From Psoroptes ovis (Eukaryota; Arthropoda; Arachnida; Sarcoptiformes; Psoroptidae), in contig PQWQ01000010.1 of the NCBI GenBank assembly GCA_002943765.1, forward strand, positions 126,501 to 190,500: a DNA stretch of 64,000 bases, written 5' to 3'. How positions within the stretch are numbered: position 1 is the first letter of the stretch; every line of letters begins with the position of its first letter. The translations under genes were made by a program, and so were the position numbers. Shown piece by piece: positions 12,365 through 25,407 of the stretch. The notes under the pieces were generated by a model. That model was not told where the DNA came from, did no database searches, and worked only from the letters and a program-made list of their open reading frames with translations.

Positions 12365-15300
12365 TTATCGCCGCTTCAGTGTTTGGGATGATGAAGATGA
12401 TGGCATTGTATTAGTTGTAACGGCAGATCGGCCATGAACAGTCAAATCAAGTACCTGATGATGTGTATCATTATTTGATTCATTAAATTGATTATCAGTA
12501 TTTTTGAATTTATTTGATCTATTTGATGATTGCTGTTGATGATGATGATTATCGTTGATTATTTTAGCTGCACGGCGGTTTGAATTCACCAATGTAGCTG
12601 CTGCTGCTGTCGATACAGTTGAACAATCAAAATCATCTTCACTTGAATTATTATTATCCTCAATTGGATTATCATTACTATTATCATCATCATTATCATT
12701 ATTATTATCATTATCACATGTTATCATTGATAATATTGACGGTGATGATGATGATGATGTGTATAGATTGGCGGTTTGATTTTTATTCAATGACTTTGGG
12801 TGATTATGCAGCGATTGTACTATCGATAATGGTCCATTCTTTCGCTCATGTTGCTGTTGCTGATGATGCGACAGATTTAAATTATTCGATATTTGTTCTG
12901 TTTGTTTATGTTGCTTGTTTGGATCAATTGAATTTAGCTGAAATAATAAAATGTTCAATTTGCGCAATAATTGTTCATTTTCACGACAAACTAATTCATG
13001 ATCACGTACTAAACGATTACGCTGTAAATTTATTTCAACATTTTCAACGCTTTAAATATTTGAAAAAATTAGAATATGTTTAAATTATTATTTTCGATTT
13101 GAATTCTTATTTGAAAGTTTGTTTTTTTCAAAAAATAAAATTATAGAAAATATTCAAATGTACATGCTCTTACCGTAATATTTCATTTTCTTTCATATAT
13201 TTTTGTAATAATTCATTTTCATTTTGATTCAAATATTGTTGTTCACCACCACCACCATTATTTTCATTTGTCATCAATTTATTATCATTATTCATTGAAT
13301 TTTCATTCCAAATTTGATGACAATTTTGTCGTAGATATTGATTTTCCATACGTAACATTCTTACTTCACGTTTTAATGATAATATTAGCAATTCACGTGG
13401 ATCCTTGTTATTTTACATAAAATTGAAATTTGTTTTTTGTTTTGTTTTGTTATGGAAATTTCAATTTTAAAAGTATAAATAAATACAAACCATTTGTACG
13501 ACAGGATTCATTCGTACACGTTTGGCACGTGATGCATATCTTAATGTACTGATTGTTTCTTGTGAATCACATTTCAATGGTGATATGCATGCAATCTAAT
13601 ATTACCACGATTCGATCGATATGGGTGGATTATTATTCGAACAAAATAGACAAACAAAACAAAATTATTTTAAATTGGTTTAGTTTTTTTGAAAATCATC
13701 ATTTCATCAAGATGAAATATTAAAAAACATATGGCTTGATTTTGATGGAAATATTAACATTTTTTTTCAAAAAATTATTAGTCAATGGGTCAATGGCATT
13801 GATTCGAATTTGATTAATTTTCTCTCCTCTCTTGCAAAATGCACGCGAATAGCGCTGAGGTTTTTCTATTTGAAACCATCACTTGTTAATTGTCATCATC
13901 ATCATTAATTTGAATCATTTTGAATGAATGATGAAAATGTCGAGTACTACTACACGTGTGTTTTTTTTCATCATCATCGTTTGATATTATTGTCATTGTC
14001 ATCACAGTGATTCAGGAACGATTCGATGACATTTGACAAAAACAGAATTCAGTATTCAGTATATTTCAATGCAAATACCGAAATGGAAACGAAACACGCA
14101 CGAATGCTATATCATTAAATTTGGAAAAAATACTGGTAAATATTGTTCAGAGGAGAAAATCAAATTATTTTTTTCAAATACGAAAACAACTAAACAAAAC
14201 AAACGGTAAAAATTGTATTCGAATATATTTAGAATGTGATTACGATTTCCCATGTGATTTTTCGTTTACATGAAACATTTTCACTCATTTCTATCATATT
14301 CTATCGAAATATATTTGGTTCTTCTTTCAAATTTCTCACAATCATTTTGTTGAATTTTGAATCGAATTTGACAAAAAAAAAAACTAAGCATTAAATAAAC
14401 AAAAACAAAAAAAAATTCATTTTGTGATTTATGAATGTGAAATCTTCTTTCAACAATCATTGATTCGAAATTTACAAAGAAATTCAGCAAAGAAAAAATT
14501 CTTATGAATTGAAAAATGATAATTTCAACAATTCGAAAACATACATAATAGACATAATGAAAATCATCAATTATTCACGAATTTTTTTTTTCAAAATAAA
14601 ATCAATAATAGTAATTGCCAATGAACATCATCATTGCCGCGCCATATTGGCGCGGCCATATCTCTTAACAATTATTCAGACAGGAAATTTCAAATTCAAA
14701 TCTGATTATTTGATTTGTTTCATTCAAGAATATTTGTGTGTAAATGTTTTTGTAGTAGTAAATCGAATAAATGTGAATGAATGAATGAATGATGGATGTT
14801 GTTCAACTATTTTTGACGCACCTTGCATACTTTATTATTATTATGATTATTGTAAAATATATTTTACAGGTTAAATTTTGCACAAGGTCTGCTAGAATAA
14901 TATCTGAACATTCTAAAAATATTATTGTTTAAAATTAAAATATAGTTTTTATAATATTGCTTCAGCTAATAATCCTATGGGCATCCATAGCGCTTTGTGC
15001 ATAAAAATGTCGTGTTATGTTCTCTCTTTTTTATTGAGTGCCTTTATACAAATCTTTCTTGGGGCCTGTAAAATACCATTTAATACTTCATTTATACCAT
15101 TTCACATTCATTGACAAGGGAGCAGCAATGAACAAATGAAGAAGGCCAATAATAATAAAATTAAAAAACATTCATTTTGTCGAAAATGATGGCAAATAGA
15201 ATTTTATAAAGTGAATGGCCACCAATCATTAAATAATAATAAATGATGAAGTTATGCACATTAAGAATAAATAAATGTTTTTAAAAGTCAGGCGACCAAC

Positions 15301-18300
15301 CGGCGCGGCTTGATTTTTCATTTTACAAAAATGTTGGCCACGCTTGAGAGTCATTCATTTTTTAAATAAATAAATAAATGAATCTAATACATTGTTTCAT
15401 TGAAAATATCAATGATTAAAAATGATGTTTAGGCATCATCATCATCATCAAATACTGATCTGATCTATCATCGTTCATTAAATATGATCAATTATTTTCA
15501 ACAAAGTACTCAGCAATAATAAAAGCAATTAATCAACATGTATGCAACTTGAAATAAATGGAAATCAAATAATTTAGCTGCTTACCATCAAAGTCATACC
15601 ATTACCCGAAAGACTATCGGCCAATAATTTTGTTAAATTACTATCACGATATGGTATATGACCTGTACGACGTTTTGGATCGGCTAAACATGCGATACAA
15701 TTTCCTAATAATAATATTAATAATCAAAGAAGAATAAATTAATCAAACATTTTGATGTATGTGTGTAGGTTGATATGTGCTTGGTCATCGCATATAGCTA
15801 AAAGGTTTCTTTGTTTGTTCGGGAAAAACAATGGTAGAAAAGTGATGCAGAACATCATCAATCGATGATGTTTTTGTTTGTTTGTGTTCGGGAATGAATA
15901 ATATGTAAATTAATAAAAACAATTAATTATTTGTTCATTCATTGTGTTTGCATGATGCAAGACAAAAAATAAGGCGGCTTTCTCAGTGATAAATTTCTAA
16001 TTTGAATGAATGGGCCCAGAAGCTCATCATCATTTTAACATCATGGTCGAAAGGTTTTATCAGGATAATAATTCGAAAATTCAATTCTTTTTGGTGAAAA
16101 TAAAAATAAACATCAAAATAGTCAAAGGAGCGGCCAAATGAAATGTCGGATGTTCAAATGATTTTCGAGTGTTTGAAGATTATTGATAAGAAAATTATTT
16201 TAATTTGTTTTCTTTCTCCGAGATATTTAAGATTATTATTATTTTTACCGTTCATGTTTACACATAGATTTTTTTTGAAGATCATCTTTAAGAAAAAAAT
16301 ATCATCGGAATCATCACCACTTACCAAGCACAAGTAATGAACGATTGATATTATTTGCTTCAATAAATGTACCGCCTTTACTATTGGTGCGTTTAGTTTT
16401 TTCACTGCCGGCTAAATCAACTAAACAAAGACGTCCTTCTTTACGTATGAATCCCTAAGTTTGGAGTATTTTTCCAAAAAAAATGAATACATTTTGGATG
16501 AAATCAAAATGATGAATGGACGATTAATAAATGATGAAGAAAAAAATAATCATAAAAAATATGGATTATAATTTTGCGAAAATAAATCATCATCATACTA
16601 AAATGTAAAGCATCATATCATGTATGTCTGATTGATTTTTTTAATTAATCTTTTATTTCTGGCTGAAAACATCCTTAAAATATTCAACAAAAATATGAAA
16701 ATGAATACAAAGCCTATAAGAAATTATTTTCTTTTTTTTCATTTCAGGAACTCAAAGTTTAAGCTTCAAAAAAATAATGAAGATGGTTGAATTTCTCAAG
16801 AAGTATAAACCTTTTATACGGGCTGGCTTACCTGTGGATCATCTGGATCGGCAACCTCTGAAAACAAATTAATTGTCATCAGTGAATGGCTACGGCTTGA
16901 ATTTTCATTCATACTGTGGCTGCGTACTTGACGATTTTTGCAACCTTTTCGGACCAAAAAAAGAAATTAAATTATTTTCATAAAGATACCGAAATTTTGA
17001 GAAAAAAAACAATCAAATCAATTTCAAAAATAAATTGAATTAAATTTTTTTTGGTCTTGTCATAGTGTGTCCAGACGACTAGACAAGAAAATATTAGTGA
17101 AATATATATGACTAACTAACCACCAACCAACCAAACCAAACAAACCAATGATCAATTTTCAACGATGAATATCAATGATCTACACCATTGAAAATTGATG
17201 AACAAAAAGATGGAATCGATAGATAACAGATCGATATAATTGAATTGGGGTTAATTCTGAATTTATTCAAACAAACAAATAAACAATGGACAATTCTGCT
17301 TTTCGGCAGTGATCGTCGTGGACAAATTTAATTCAATTTTCATTTTCATCGAAACAAATATTAAACATTTATCTTTGAGAATATTTTCTTTGTCGGATTT
17401 CATTTTTTTTTTTTTTTTTTTTTTTTTTTTGACAACAAAACAATAAACAGACCATTTTTACAGAGATGGCTATGATATTACAAAAACTATGTCTATTGAT
17501 TTAGGATAATTGCGGAAATTTGTCAAAAAATTTTTTGGTCCTATATTTTTGAAAATTTAAAAATTTGAAATTTGAAAAATTTGAATCTAAAATTTCCAAT
17601 TTTTGGCCCTAGAAAATCCGAAAACAATTTTCGAATGCTTTCATCAAATAATAAACTTGAAATTAAATAAAAAAAATTAAATATTTGATATTTTTCTATT
17701 TGTATTAAATTGACAATAACATATAACAATGACAAAGCATATAACAAAGGCATTGAAAAAAGTCTTATTTTTTGGTCATTGATAATTGGATCAAAAATAA
17801 AAACAGTAAAAATATAGATTGTTCCAATTATGAATTATGAGAATTATGAAGTTGAAAAATTCAATTCAATTCGGGCAAATAAAAGCAAAAATTGAGAATA
17901 AATAAAATAAATCTATAAATCTATCTTCAAATGATTATCAGAGCAATGATTCAAAGCAAAAATATTATTTATTTATTCAATACTCAATGAATGAAGTATT
18001 GATAACTTTGCTTTCTTGTTGGTTGGACAACAAATGGCGATCTTTGCTTTGAATTCAATGCACATATGCGCACGACGACCCTCAACAATAGACATTTATT
18101 CATTCACTTCCATCTATCAATCATTCATCCATCATATTTTGATTCATAATTTAAATAATTCATCATCATCATGATTATTATTCAAATCAATGATAATAAT
18201 TTCAATATTTTAGTTTCTCATTCAATGGATACATATTTTTTTATAAATATTCAATTTGATTCGATTGATTTACGATTCCCACAACACACAACATTGATTG

Positions 18301-21300
18301 ATCTGAAAGATTTCGATTAAATCAAATCAATCGATAGTTTTTGATCATTTATATAAAAAGATAAATTTAGATACAAAATATATAAATTCATCAATGATCA
18401 AATTAGTCATGGATGGTTGGATAATCGTTGAGTAGAATTGATATGTCGACTGAGCTTTTGAACTTTTGCTTTTGTTTGATTCTAATCTAATTCAAAATAA
18501 TTAATAATTAGTTCAATAATAATATTTAGAGACCGAACTAAACGATTTTTCAGTGTACTTGACATTGTCATTATGTTCAAATATAAAATACTTTCAATTT
18601 GGCTAAAAAAATTGACCCTAACAAACATCTTAACGGTGAATTGTATTGATTCAAAATGATGCTTTTGATTGTATGTAGTATGGCAGTATTGGCAGAAAAA
18701 TAATAATTTTTTTGGATGGGCAGGCAGCCAAACTTTTTTTTGATGACAGTCATTTGTTACTTATGGAATAAATACTACTTGTCAATGGCAGTAATTGAAA
18801 CTTTTTGAATTTCCAAATTTATTTTTTTGCTGTTGTTCATGGTAACCAACAACAAAAGCATTGCAAAGCATCACAAAGAATATCACATTTCTCAAAAAAA
18901 AAAAAAAAAAACATTGTGTAGAAACATCATTAATTTTTTAAGGGAAAAAAGTGAAAGAAATACTGATTTTTGCCGAGCATTTGGAAAAAAATGTTTTGTT
19001 CCATTTTCGACAACAACAAACGTTGTCGAGGAATTCAACAATCTCAGTATGGATGCCTTCAGAACAATTTTCATTCATTCATTCAAATATTCAAACACTA
19101 ATTGATGATTCTGATATTTTGAATTCAGTTAAAAAACAAGGAAAAACAGTTTTCTACGCATTTTTCATATTATTTGTAAATATTCGATGCACTCAGCATG
19201 CTTTTGGTCAAAGCAAAAACTATTTTATCCATACACAAAACATGAAAAAGATATTTTTTCATAAACTTATGGATGAACTTATCATCATCATTGGCCACAC
19301 TCATATTATTATATGAACATGTGCAGAGACAAATGGATGGAAAATGGAACTAATTGAATTTTCAATGTAAAGAAAACATTACTGAAAAACATTTTTTTGT
19401 CCATCTATTGAATAATAAAATATGAATGATATTTTTTTTTTGTCAATTTGTTTCAAAAAAGATCACAGAAAAATTCACTAAATTTTGGGGAATAATGATT
19501 TTGTGTGAAATGGGGCCAAAGTATAATTGAAATTCGTCTTCTTCTCTCAAATTTTTAAATTGATTTCTTCAACAAATCAATTCAAGCATACATAAATAAA
19601 TAAATAAATAAAAATTCAAACAAGGATTAGTCATGTTGATGATGATTATAAAACTAATAACGAAAATCAAGAATGTAAAATGCATGCATGTATTTGTTGA
19701 ATTATATTCACCACATACCTTCTTCAAGTACGCCTTCAAGATCGCCTAAATCTTCACATTCAATTTTGAATAAATTTTCAGCATAAAAACCACGATCTTT
19801 TGACCAACGTACATTTAATGGTCGTGTTGATGGATTCAGCAAATCTAATACCTATACGAAACATCGAGAAAAATGAAATGAAAGATGAAATGAGAATATT
19901 AATTTTCAAAACTAAAAAAAATAATGATCATCATCATCATGAATAACGGATTTTATTATTTTGTATAAATATTTTTATATCCGATTCATTTGAATTTATA
20001 TATTCATTTCTATTATTTATTTTACTAACTATCTGAAATACTGCTGCAGTTGTTGTTATTATTATTATTTCATCAGTTCATTCACATCATTTTAGACATT
20101 TCAGAGAGAATAGCTATTATATGGATGGCCTCAACTATTGACTATATTGATAAATTTAGATTAAATAATTTCAATACACAAAAAACACTGCACACATTCA
20201 TTTTCAATGAAAAATAAAATGGATTTAAAATCCAAAAGATGAACCAAAAAAAAAAGTTAAATATTCAAAATATTACTGAATGCATCATTACCTGTTCATT
20301 ATAAACTTCTAAATATGATACGGTTATTACATAATTTAATGTTTGATCACGATTTTTACGACGTTTTATTTGTTCAAATAGATAGGCAAATGATAATTGT
20401 ATGATGCCAATATTTGAATTTTTTATTAATAATTTTCCATCATTTTCATCCGCATCATCATCATCATCATCATCCATGTGATTAGTGCTTAAAGTTTCAT
20501 GTTCACTGTTTGATAATCGATTTCGAACATTTTTCAATAAACGATTTTTCATTTGTATTGATGAAGATGATTTTTTACCACTTTGTTGAGGGCCACCATT
20601 AATCGATGATTTATCGGTTGCAAACTATGATTATTTTTTGTTAAAATGATTAATGCAAAATTTTGTTAAAATTGATTGGAGATCAAATAAATTTTTTCTT
20701 GGAAATCAAATTAATACCTGAAATGCATTTCCAGTCAATGTATACGTTTTACCAGTGCTTGTCTGGCCATATGCGAATACAGTGCATGCAAAACTATTTC
20801 ATGATAAATGGATCGAAATAAAAAAAAAATTGAAAAGGTTCTTAGAAAGAAATCATTCAATTTTTACCCATCTAATGCCATATCGATTAATCTTTTAACA
20901 CCAGAATGTTCAAATACTTGTTCTTGATTTGCTTCTGGCTCAAACACAACATTGAATGCAAATGATCGATCAACATTTGCTATGCTATCATGTACCTGGA
21001 AATGATTTCGAATGATTAAAGGATTAAAAATTATTTGATCATTAATTATCATAAGAGTTATCTTTCAATCCTGAATTGAATTGATCAACAAATTTAAATT
21101 GTTGATGCTATTATGAACAGATAAATTATATTCATCATGAATATTTTTCGTTACCTGAATTTGACCAGCTGCTGGAAATGATATGGCTGAAGATAGTTGA
21201 TGATTATTATTAATGTCATTATTTTGTTGTTGTTGTTGTCCATTGTGTGTCGATTTTGCTGATGAATTTGTACCATTTGTATCAAATTTTTTGCTATTCG

Positions 21301-21879
21301 ATGTTGTCGTTCGTGGACGTGTAATTATGGGCCTTACTCTATGTGTGCACATGATGAATTTTTTAAATTGAATACAAAACAAATGTTCCAATGGCAAATG
21401 GTCAATTTTAAAAAAATGGAAAAAAGGAAGAAAATCATTAAAATGTGAGAATTTGGACCCTCTAGGCCATTATCATCAATCAATGATCATTGATTTCAAC
21501 AACAACGACAAGGGTGGCAAACCTGCTTATTTTTTATTTTCTTAAATAAACAAACATCAACCATCATAATGTGATAAGCATATAAACAAGGTAGGCTGGT
21601 TGTTTTTTTTTGGAATTTGAAAAAATATTATTTCGACACATAGGTCGTCGACCACAAACAAACTCATGATGACTTTATTATTTATGTTTTCAAGATGGAA
21701 AAGCATTTCTACTTACATATGAAACCATTATCATCATTTGCTTCAGATTTTTGAATAAATCAAAAATTTAAAAGTTTTTCAATATTTACAAACCTTATGA
21801 CAACATTTATATTACAATGTTGTTGCGTATCATTTTGATTATTATTGCTTAATTCAATCGACAAATTATTGTCGAGCAT
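12365..21879 (-). CDS. N-terminal-motor kinesin, possibly KIF12/Klp54D type (12 exons, 773 aa)
   Basis: ATP-driven microtubule motor. Coding exons: 21794-21879, 21155-21338, 20868-20995, 20718-20793, 20292-20624, 19719-19851, 16832-16944, 16325-16454, 15586-15704, 13491-13595, 13174-13403, 12365-13049. All junctions are GT-AG and in phase. Motor landmarks: VVIRVRP near residue 30, P-loop GQTSTGKT (142-149), switch I NENSSRSH (326-333), switch II DLAGSE (364-369), then YASRAKRVRMNPVVQMDPRE at the neck. A predicted coiled coil (LKREVRMLRMENQYLR) and an Asn/Gln/Ser-rich tail follow. Two insertions are unusual: a Gln/Asn stretch between strand 1 and the next strand (exon 2), and about 75 residues including Asp7 in loop 5 (exon 5). 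The neck sequence suggests KIF12, but the family call is tentative; the kinesin call is certain. A perfect X-box lies about 180 bp upstream. The largest introns are 2.8 and 2.0 kb. Confidence 0.93.
17403..17430. repeat. Poly-T tract (T28) in kinesin intron
   Basis: Uninterrupted run of 28 T on the plus strand inside the 2.8-kb kinesin intron 6. Length is probably unstable. Confidence 0.9.
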
Positions 21880-24800
21880 TTTTGACAAAGATTCTAATTG
21901 ATTGCGATTCAAATTAAATTCGATAAGTAATTAATAATTTTCAATTAATTATAACGAAATTACTCAAAAATAGAAAGAATTTCGACAAAACGTAAACAAA
22001 AAAAAAAAAAAAAACTCAAACAAAAGAATCGAACGAGTACCAAAAACAAACGCGGTAACCATAGTAACCTGACTTTACCTGGCACAAAAGAATTTGTGTG
22101 CAAATAGCCGGATCTGGAATTCGAAATTCGATAATTTTTTCAAGCAAAAAGATGTTTCATCTTCAGATGTAATTCCAAAATTTTCTACTAATTCAAACAT
22201 AATGAAAATCGATTCAAACTAAAAGTCGAAAGTTTGTTTGATATGACCACACACATACAAAACTTGCTTGTTTTTTAATTATAAAATCAATTATTATCAT
22301 TATCATCATTATTGATGAATATTGATCATCAAAAAGCAATAATATCATGTAACATTAACATATTAAGATAATAAAATAAGCATGTGAAATAAATATTGAT
22401 GGGAAATGAATAATAAATTTCGAAATCGTTTGAATATTGATTGATTCGAGGTTTTCAGATGTCATTTTGTTTTATGTAAATGATAGTGCATTATTTTATA
22501 ATCATTATCCATCATTTTCAAAGGTACTAAGGTTCAAAGGTATTTTGTTATACAATCAAATTACTTCAAATCAAGATCATCATCATCGAATACACATCAT
22601 TTGCTTGCTTAAAATCAACAAGAATGTGATGAAAATGGCATGAGTCGATCATCATTTACAACAATCATTTACAATTGATCAAAGTACGATAATCATGATA
22701 ATCATCCACATAGTCATCGATTGTCGATTTTTTTTCGAGCAGGAATACTCCTCCTTCATCATTATCATCATCATCATCATTATGATTATCTCAACAACAA
22801 TTTTTGAAATGAAAATTCAAGCCTGCATTGTATTCATCACAACAAGAGCAAAGATCTGTTTGGGCAAATGGGCAACAAATGTTTAGATCATTATCATCTC
22901 ACTCTGAGGCTATTCATTTCATCTTAAATGATGATAATCACATTCTCACATCAAAATTCAATTGAATCGAAATGAAAAAAAAATTCAATTCATTTCATCA
23001 TTCGATTTTATCAATCAACAAAACAAACAACGTAAACAAACAATAAATATGTCTGTTTGTACCAAAACAAATACATACAAAATACTTTGATACATTAATG
23101 GATGGTGGATGATGCTTCGTGTGATTTCTTCAAAGATTTCTTCGAAAATATTTTTTCACATCCAAAACAGCCAGAGAACTGACAATTATGATTATCATCA
23201 TCATCATCATCGACATCATAGATTTATTATTGTTTAGAATTATAAAAATTCTTCAACGCGCGAGCCAAATATTTTGAAAAAACAAAATATTTAATGTTGC
23301 TGCTGCTGATTATGATGGATAATAATTTGATGTTGTTGATGATCATCATATGTTTGTGCAAAATACCAAACATACCAATGACCAGATAAATATCGATAAT
23401 CATGGATAAAGAATGTAATAAGAAGGTGTATTCGTAAGGTAAATGTGGTATGCACACACACATTAATCGAGAAAAAGAGAAGAAACATAATCTTGGTTGG
23501 TGGCCTCGATGATCATCATCATAATCATGTTTTTTTACGAAGGTTCGTTCAACAAAGTTATCGAAGAAATGAACGTCGTCAATCGTCTTCCATAGTCTTC
23601 GACATGGTCGTCGTCGCTCGTCGCGAGACAGACAAATGGACATATTTGATCATGTCGACGACGACGTCTTCTTGTTTGGTTCACAAATAAATAAATAAAT
23701 GTCTAACGTAATTTCCCTACCAATCAACAACGAAGAAAGAAAATTTTCTTAATTTCACACAAAAACAAACATTTCATGCATGTTGTTTATTTGTGTGTAA
23801 AATCTAATCGAACAAACCTATCAGGTATATATTATTTCAGTTAGAAATTTTTTTGTTCCTTCAAGAATATTAAGGATCGTTAACCATTTTTTGCCAATGG
23901 CCATATAAATATTTATTTATTCGATACTCTACTACCATTTATTCGATATATAATCACTAACACAATTATTATTGGCAAATCATCACCTTGTTAGTGATGA
24001 TTATTGATTATCATCAATGAAATGCAAATGCAGAATGAAAATTACAGCCTTCCAAAATTGAAATGAATGATCATTTTAATGCTGCTGCTGGTGATGTTTG
24101 AAGAATTGAGAAATATTGAGCAGGGCTTTGTGAAGGAGAATTTCAATGATAATGACCTGTAGTAGTAAATAAACTGAAAAACATTAAAATGAATTTATTT
24201 TTATCCATATTTTATAATCAATTTTAAATTTGAAAGAAAAATATAACGGTGTTACGCACATATTTTCAATTGTTGGTCAAAAATATTTTCTTATTTTCAA
24301 AAAGGTCAACAAGAAACAATCAAAAAATTACCTCTTGAAAATATGAAAACAAAAATTCGTTCGAAGAATTATCTCGTAATTAGTGTTTACCCAATCAAAA
24401 AAAAAAACTAAACTTGAAACTATTAAGTTGTTGATGAATCGCTGAAATCAAATATATGAGAAAAAACATCTGGTTAGGCAAAAAAAAATTTCTTGAATGA
24501 TCATAATCATCAAGGTGGAGAGTGAGTGGTGGTGGTGGTTAAAAAAGTAAATAAAATTTGAAAATTGAAGGTCAAAGGTCGATTATGATGATCCGAAGCA
24601 TCAAGTATCATCACATCAACAATAGTCAATAATAATAATAATAATGATAGCCAACCAGCAACAACAACAACAACAAATCATTCATCATTCATTGATTCAA
24701 TGATTTCAAAAAATAAACAAACAAACATAAATACGACTAGACACCAAAACGATTCTTTAAAATATTACCATTTTTCGAATACGACCATTTAACGATAACA

Positions 24801-25407
24801 ACAACCATCACCACCAACTGGAATAATGATCATCATCATGATAATAATAATAATTTTCCATCGAATCACTCATTGTGAGAAATTTGGCATATGTATGCCT
24901 TGAATGCTTGTTGTGAATGTGTGGTTGGTCGTCGTCGTCGTCGTTTGATTGTTATTGTTGTTGATTGTTCGCTCGCTCGCTCGTTTTGGTCATTATCCAT
25001 GATAATATGTGGTGATGATAGCGAATGAACATCCGATCATCATCATCATCAATCGAAGTGATGATCATTGGGGCTGTTTTATACTCATTTTGCTTAAGTG
25101 AATTGCTCACCACTAAATGCTCTTCGAAACAAAATTTTTATTGAAAATTTTTCAAAATTTTTTTAAACAAATTATCCGGTATTTATTACCAATAAAAACC
25201 ATTGTTAGTACCATTCATTGGTTGTAACCACTAATTTTCATTTTTTATTGATATTATCAATGAATTAAATTTGTTGCAAATTAAAAATTTCTTATGACAA
25301 TGACTTGTGTGTTGTATGAAATGTTGAAAAATTATTGATGAAAATATTAAGGCTTATGGTCGGACTTAAGGGAGGAAAATAAAAGATTTGATTTATGCAT
25401 ACGGCTA
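21880..25407. other. Intergenic region upstream of kinesin, downstream of reductase
   Basis: About 3.5 kb with no supportable gene. The first few hundred bases should carry the kinesin promoter and 5' UTR, including the X-box and an A-rich run near 22000. The remainder is AT-rich with ATC/ATT and GAC/GTC microsatellite patches, such as a GTCGTC-rich stretch near 23570-23670 and CGTCGTCGTC near 24930. The open frame at 23227-23643 is low in complexity and not convincing. Confidence 0.5.
22055..22068 (+). promoter_or_regulatory. RFX X-box motif upstream of kinesin gene
   Basis: GTAACCATAGTAAC matches the X-box consensus GTNRCC-(N)0-3-RGYAAC at every fixed position, with a 2-base AT spacer. It lies 176-189 bp upstream of the kinesin ATG (21879), within the distance typical of X-boxes in ciliary-gene promoters. 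RFX factors bind this motif in animals. Function here is inference from motif and position. Confidence 0.65.

Noticed and set aside
12619..13083. 154-codon plus-strand frame
   Set aside because: Antisense to the confirmed last kinesin exon and made of Tyr/His/Met repeats.
23227..23643. 138-codon minus-strand frame between kinesin and reductase
   Set aside because: Sequence is dominated by His/Asp/Ile repeats from ATC/GAC microsatellites and overlaps frames on both strands; no domain seen.
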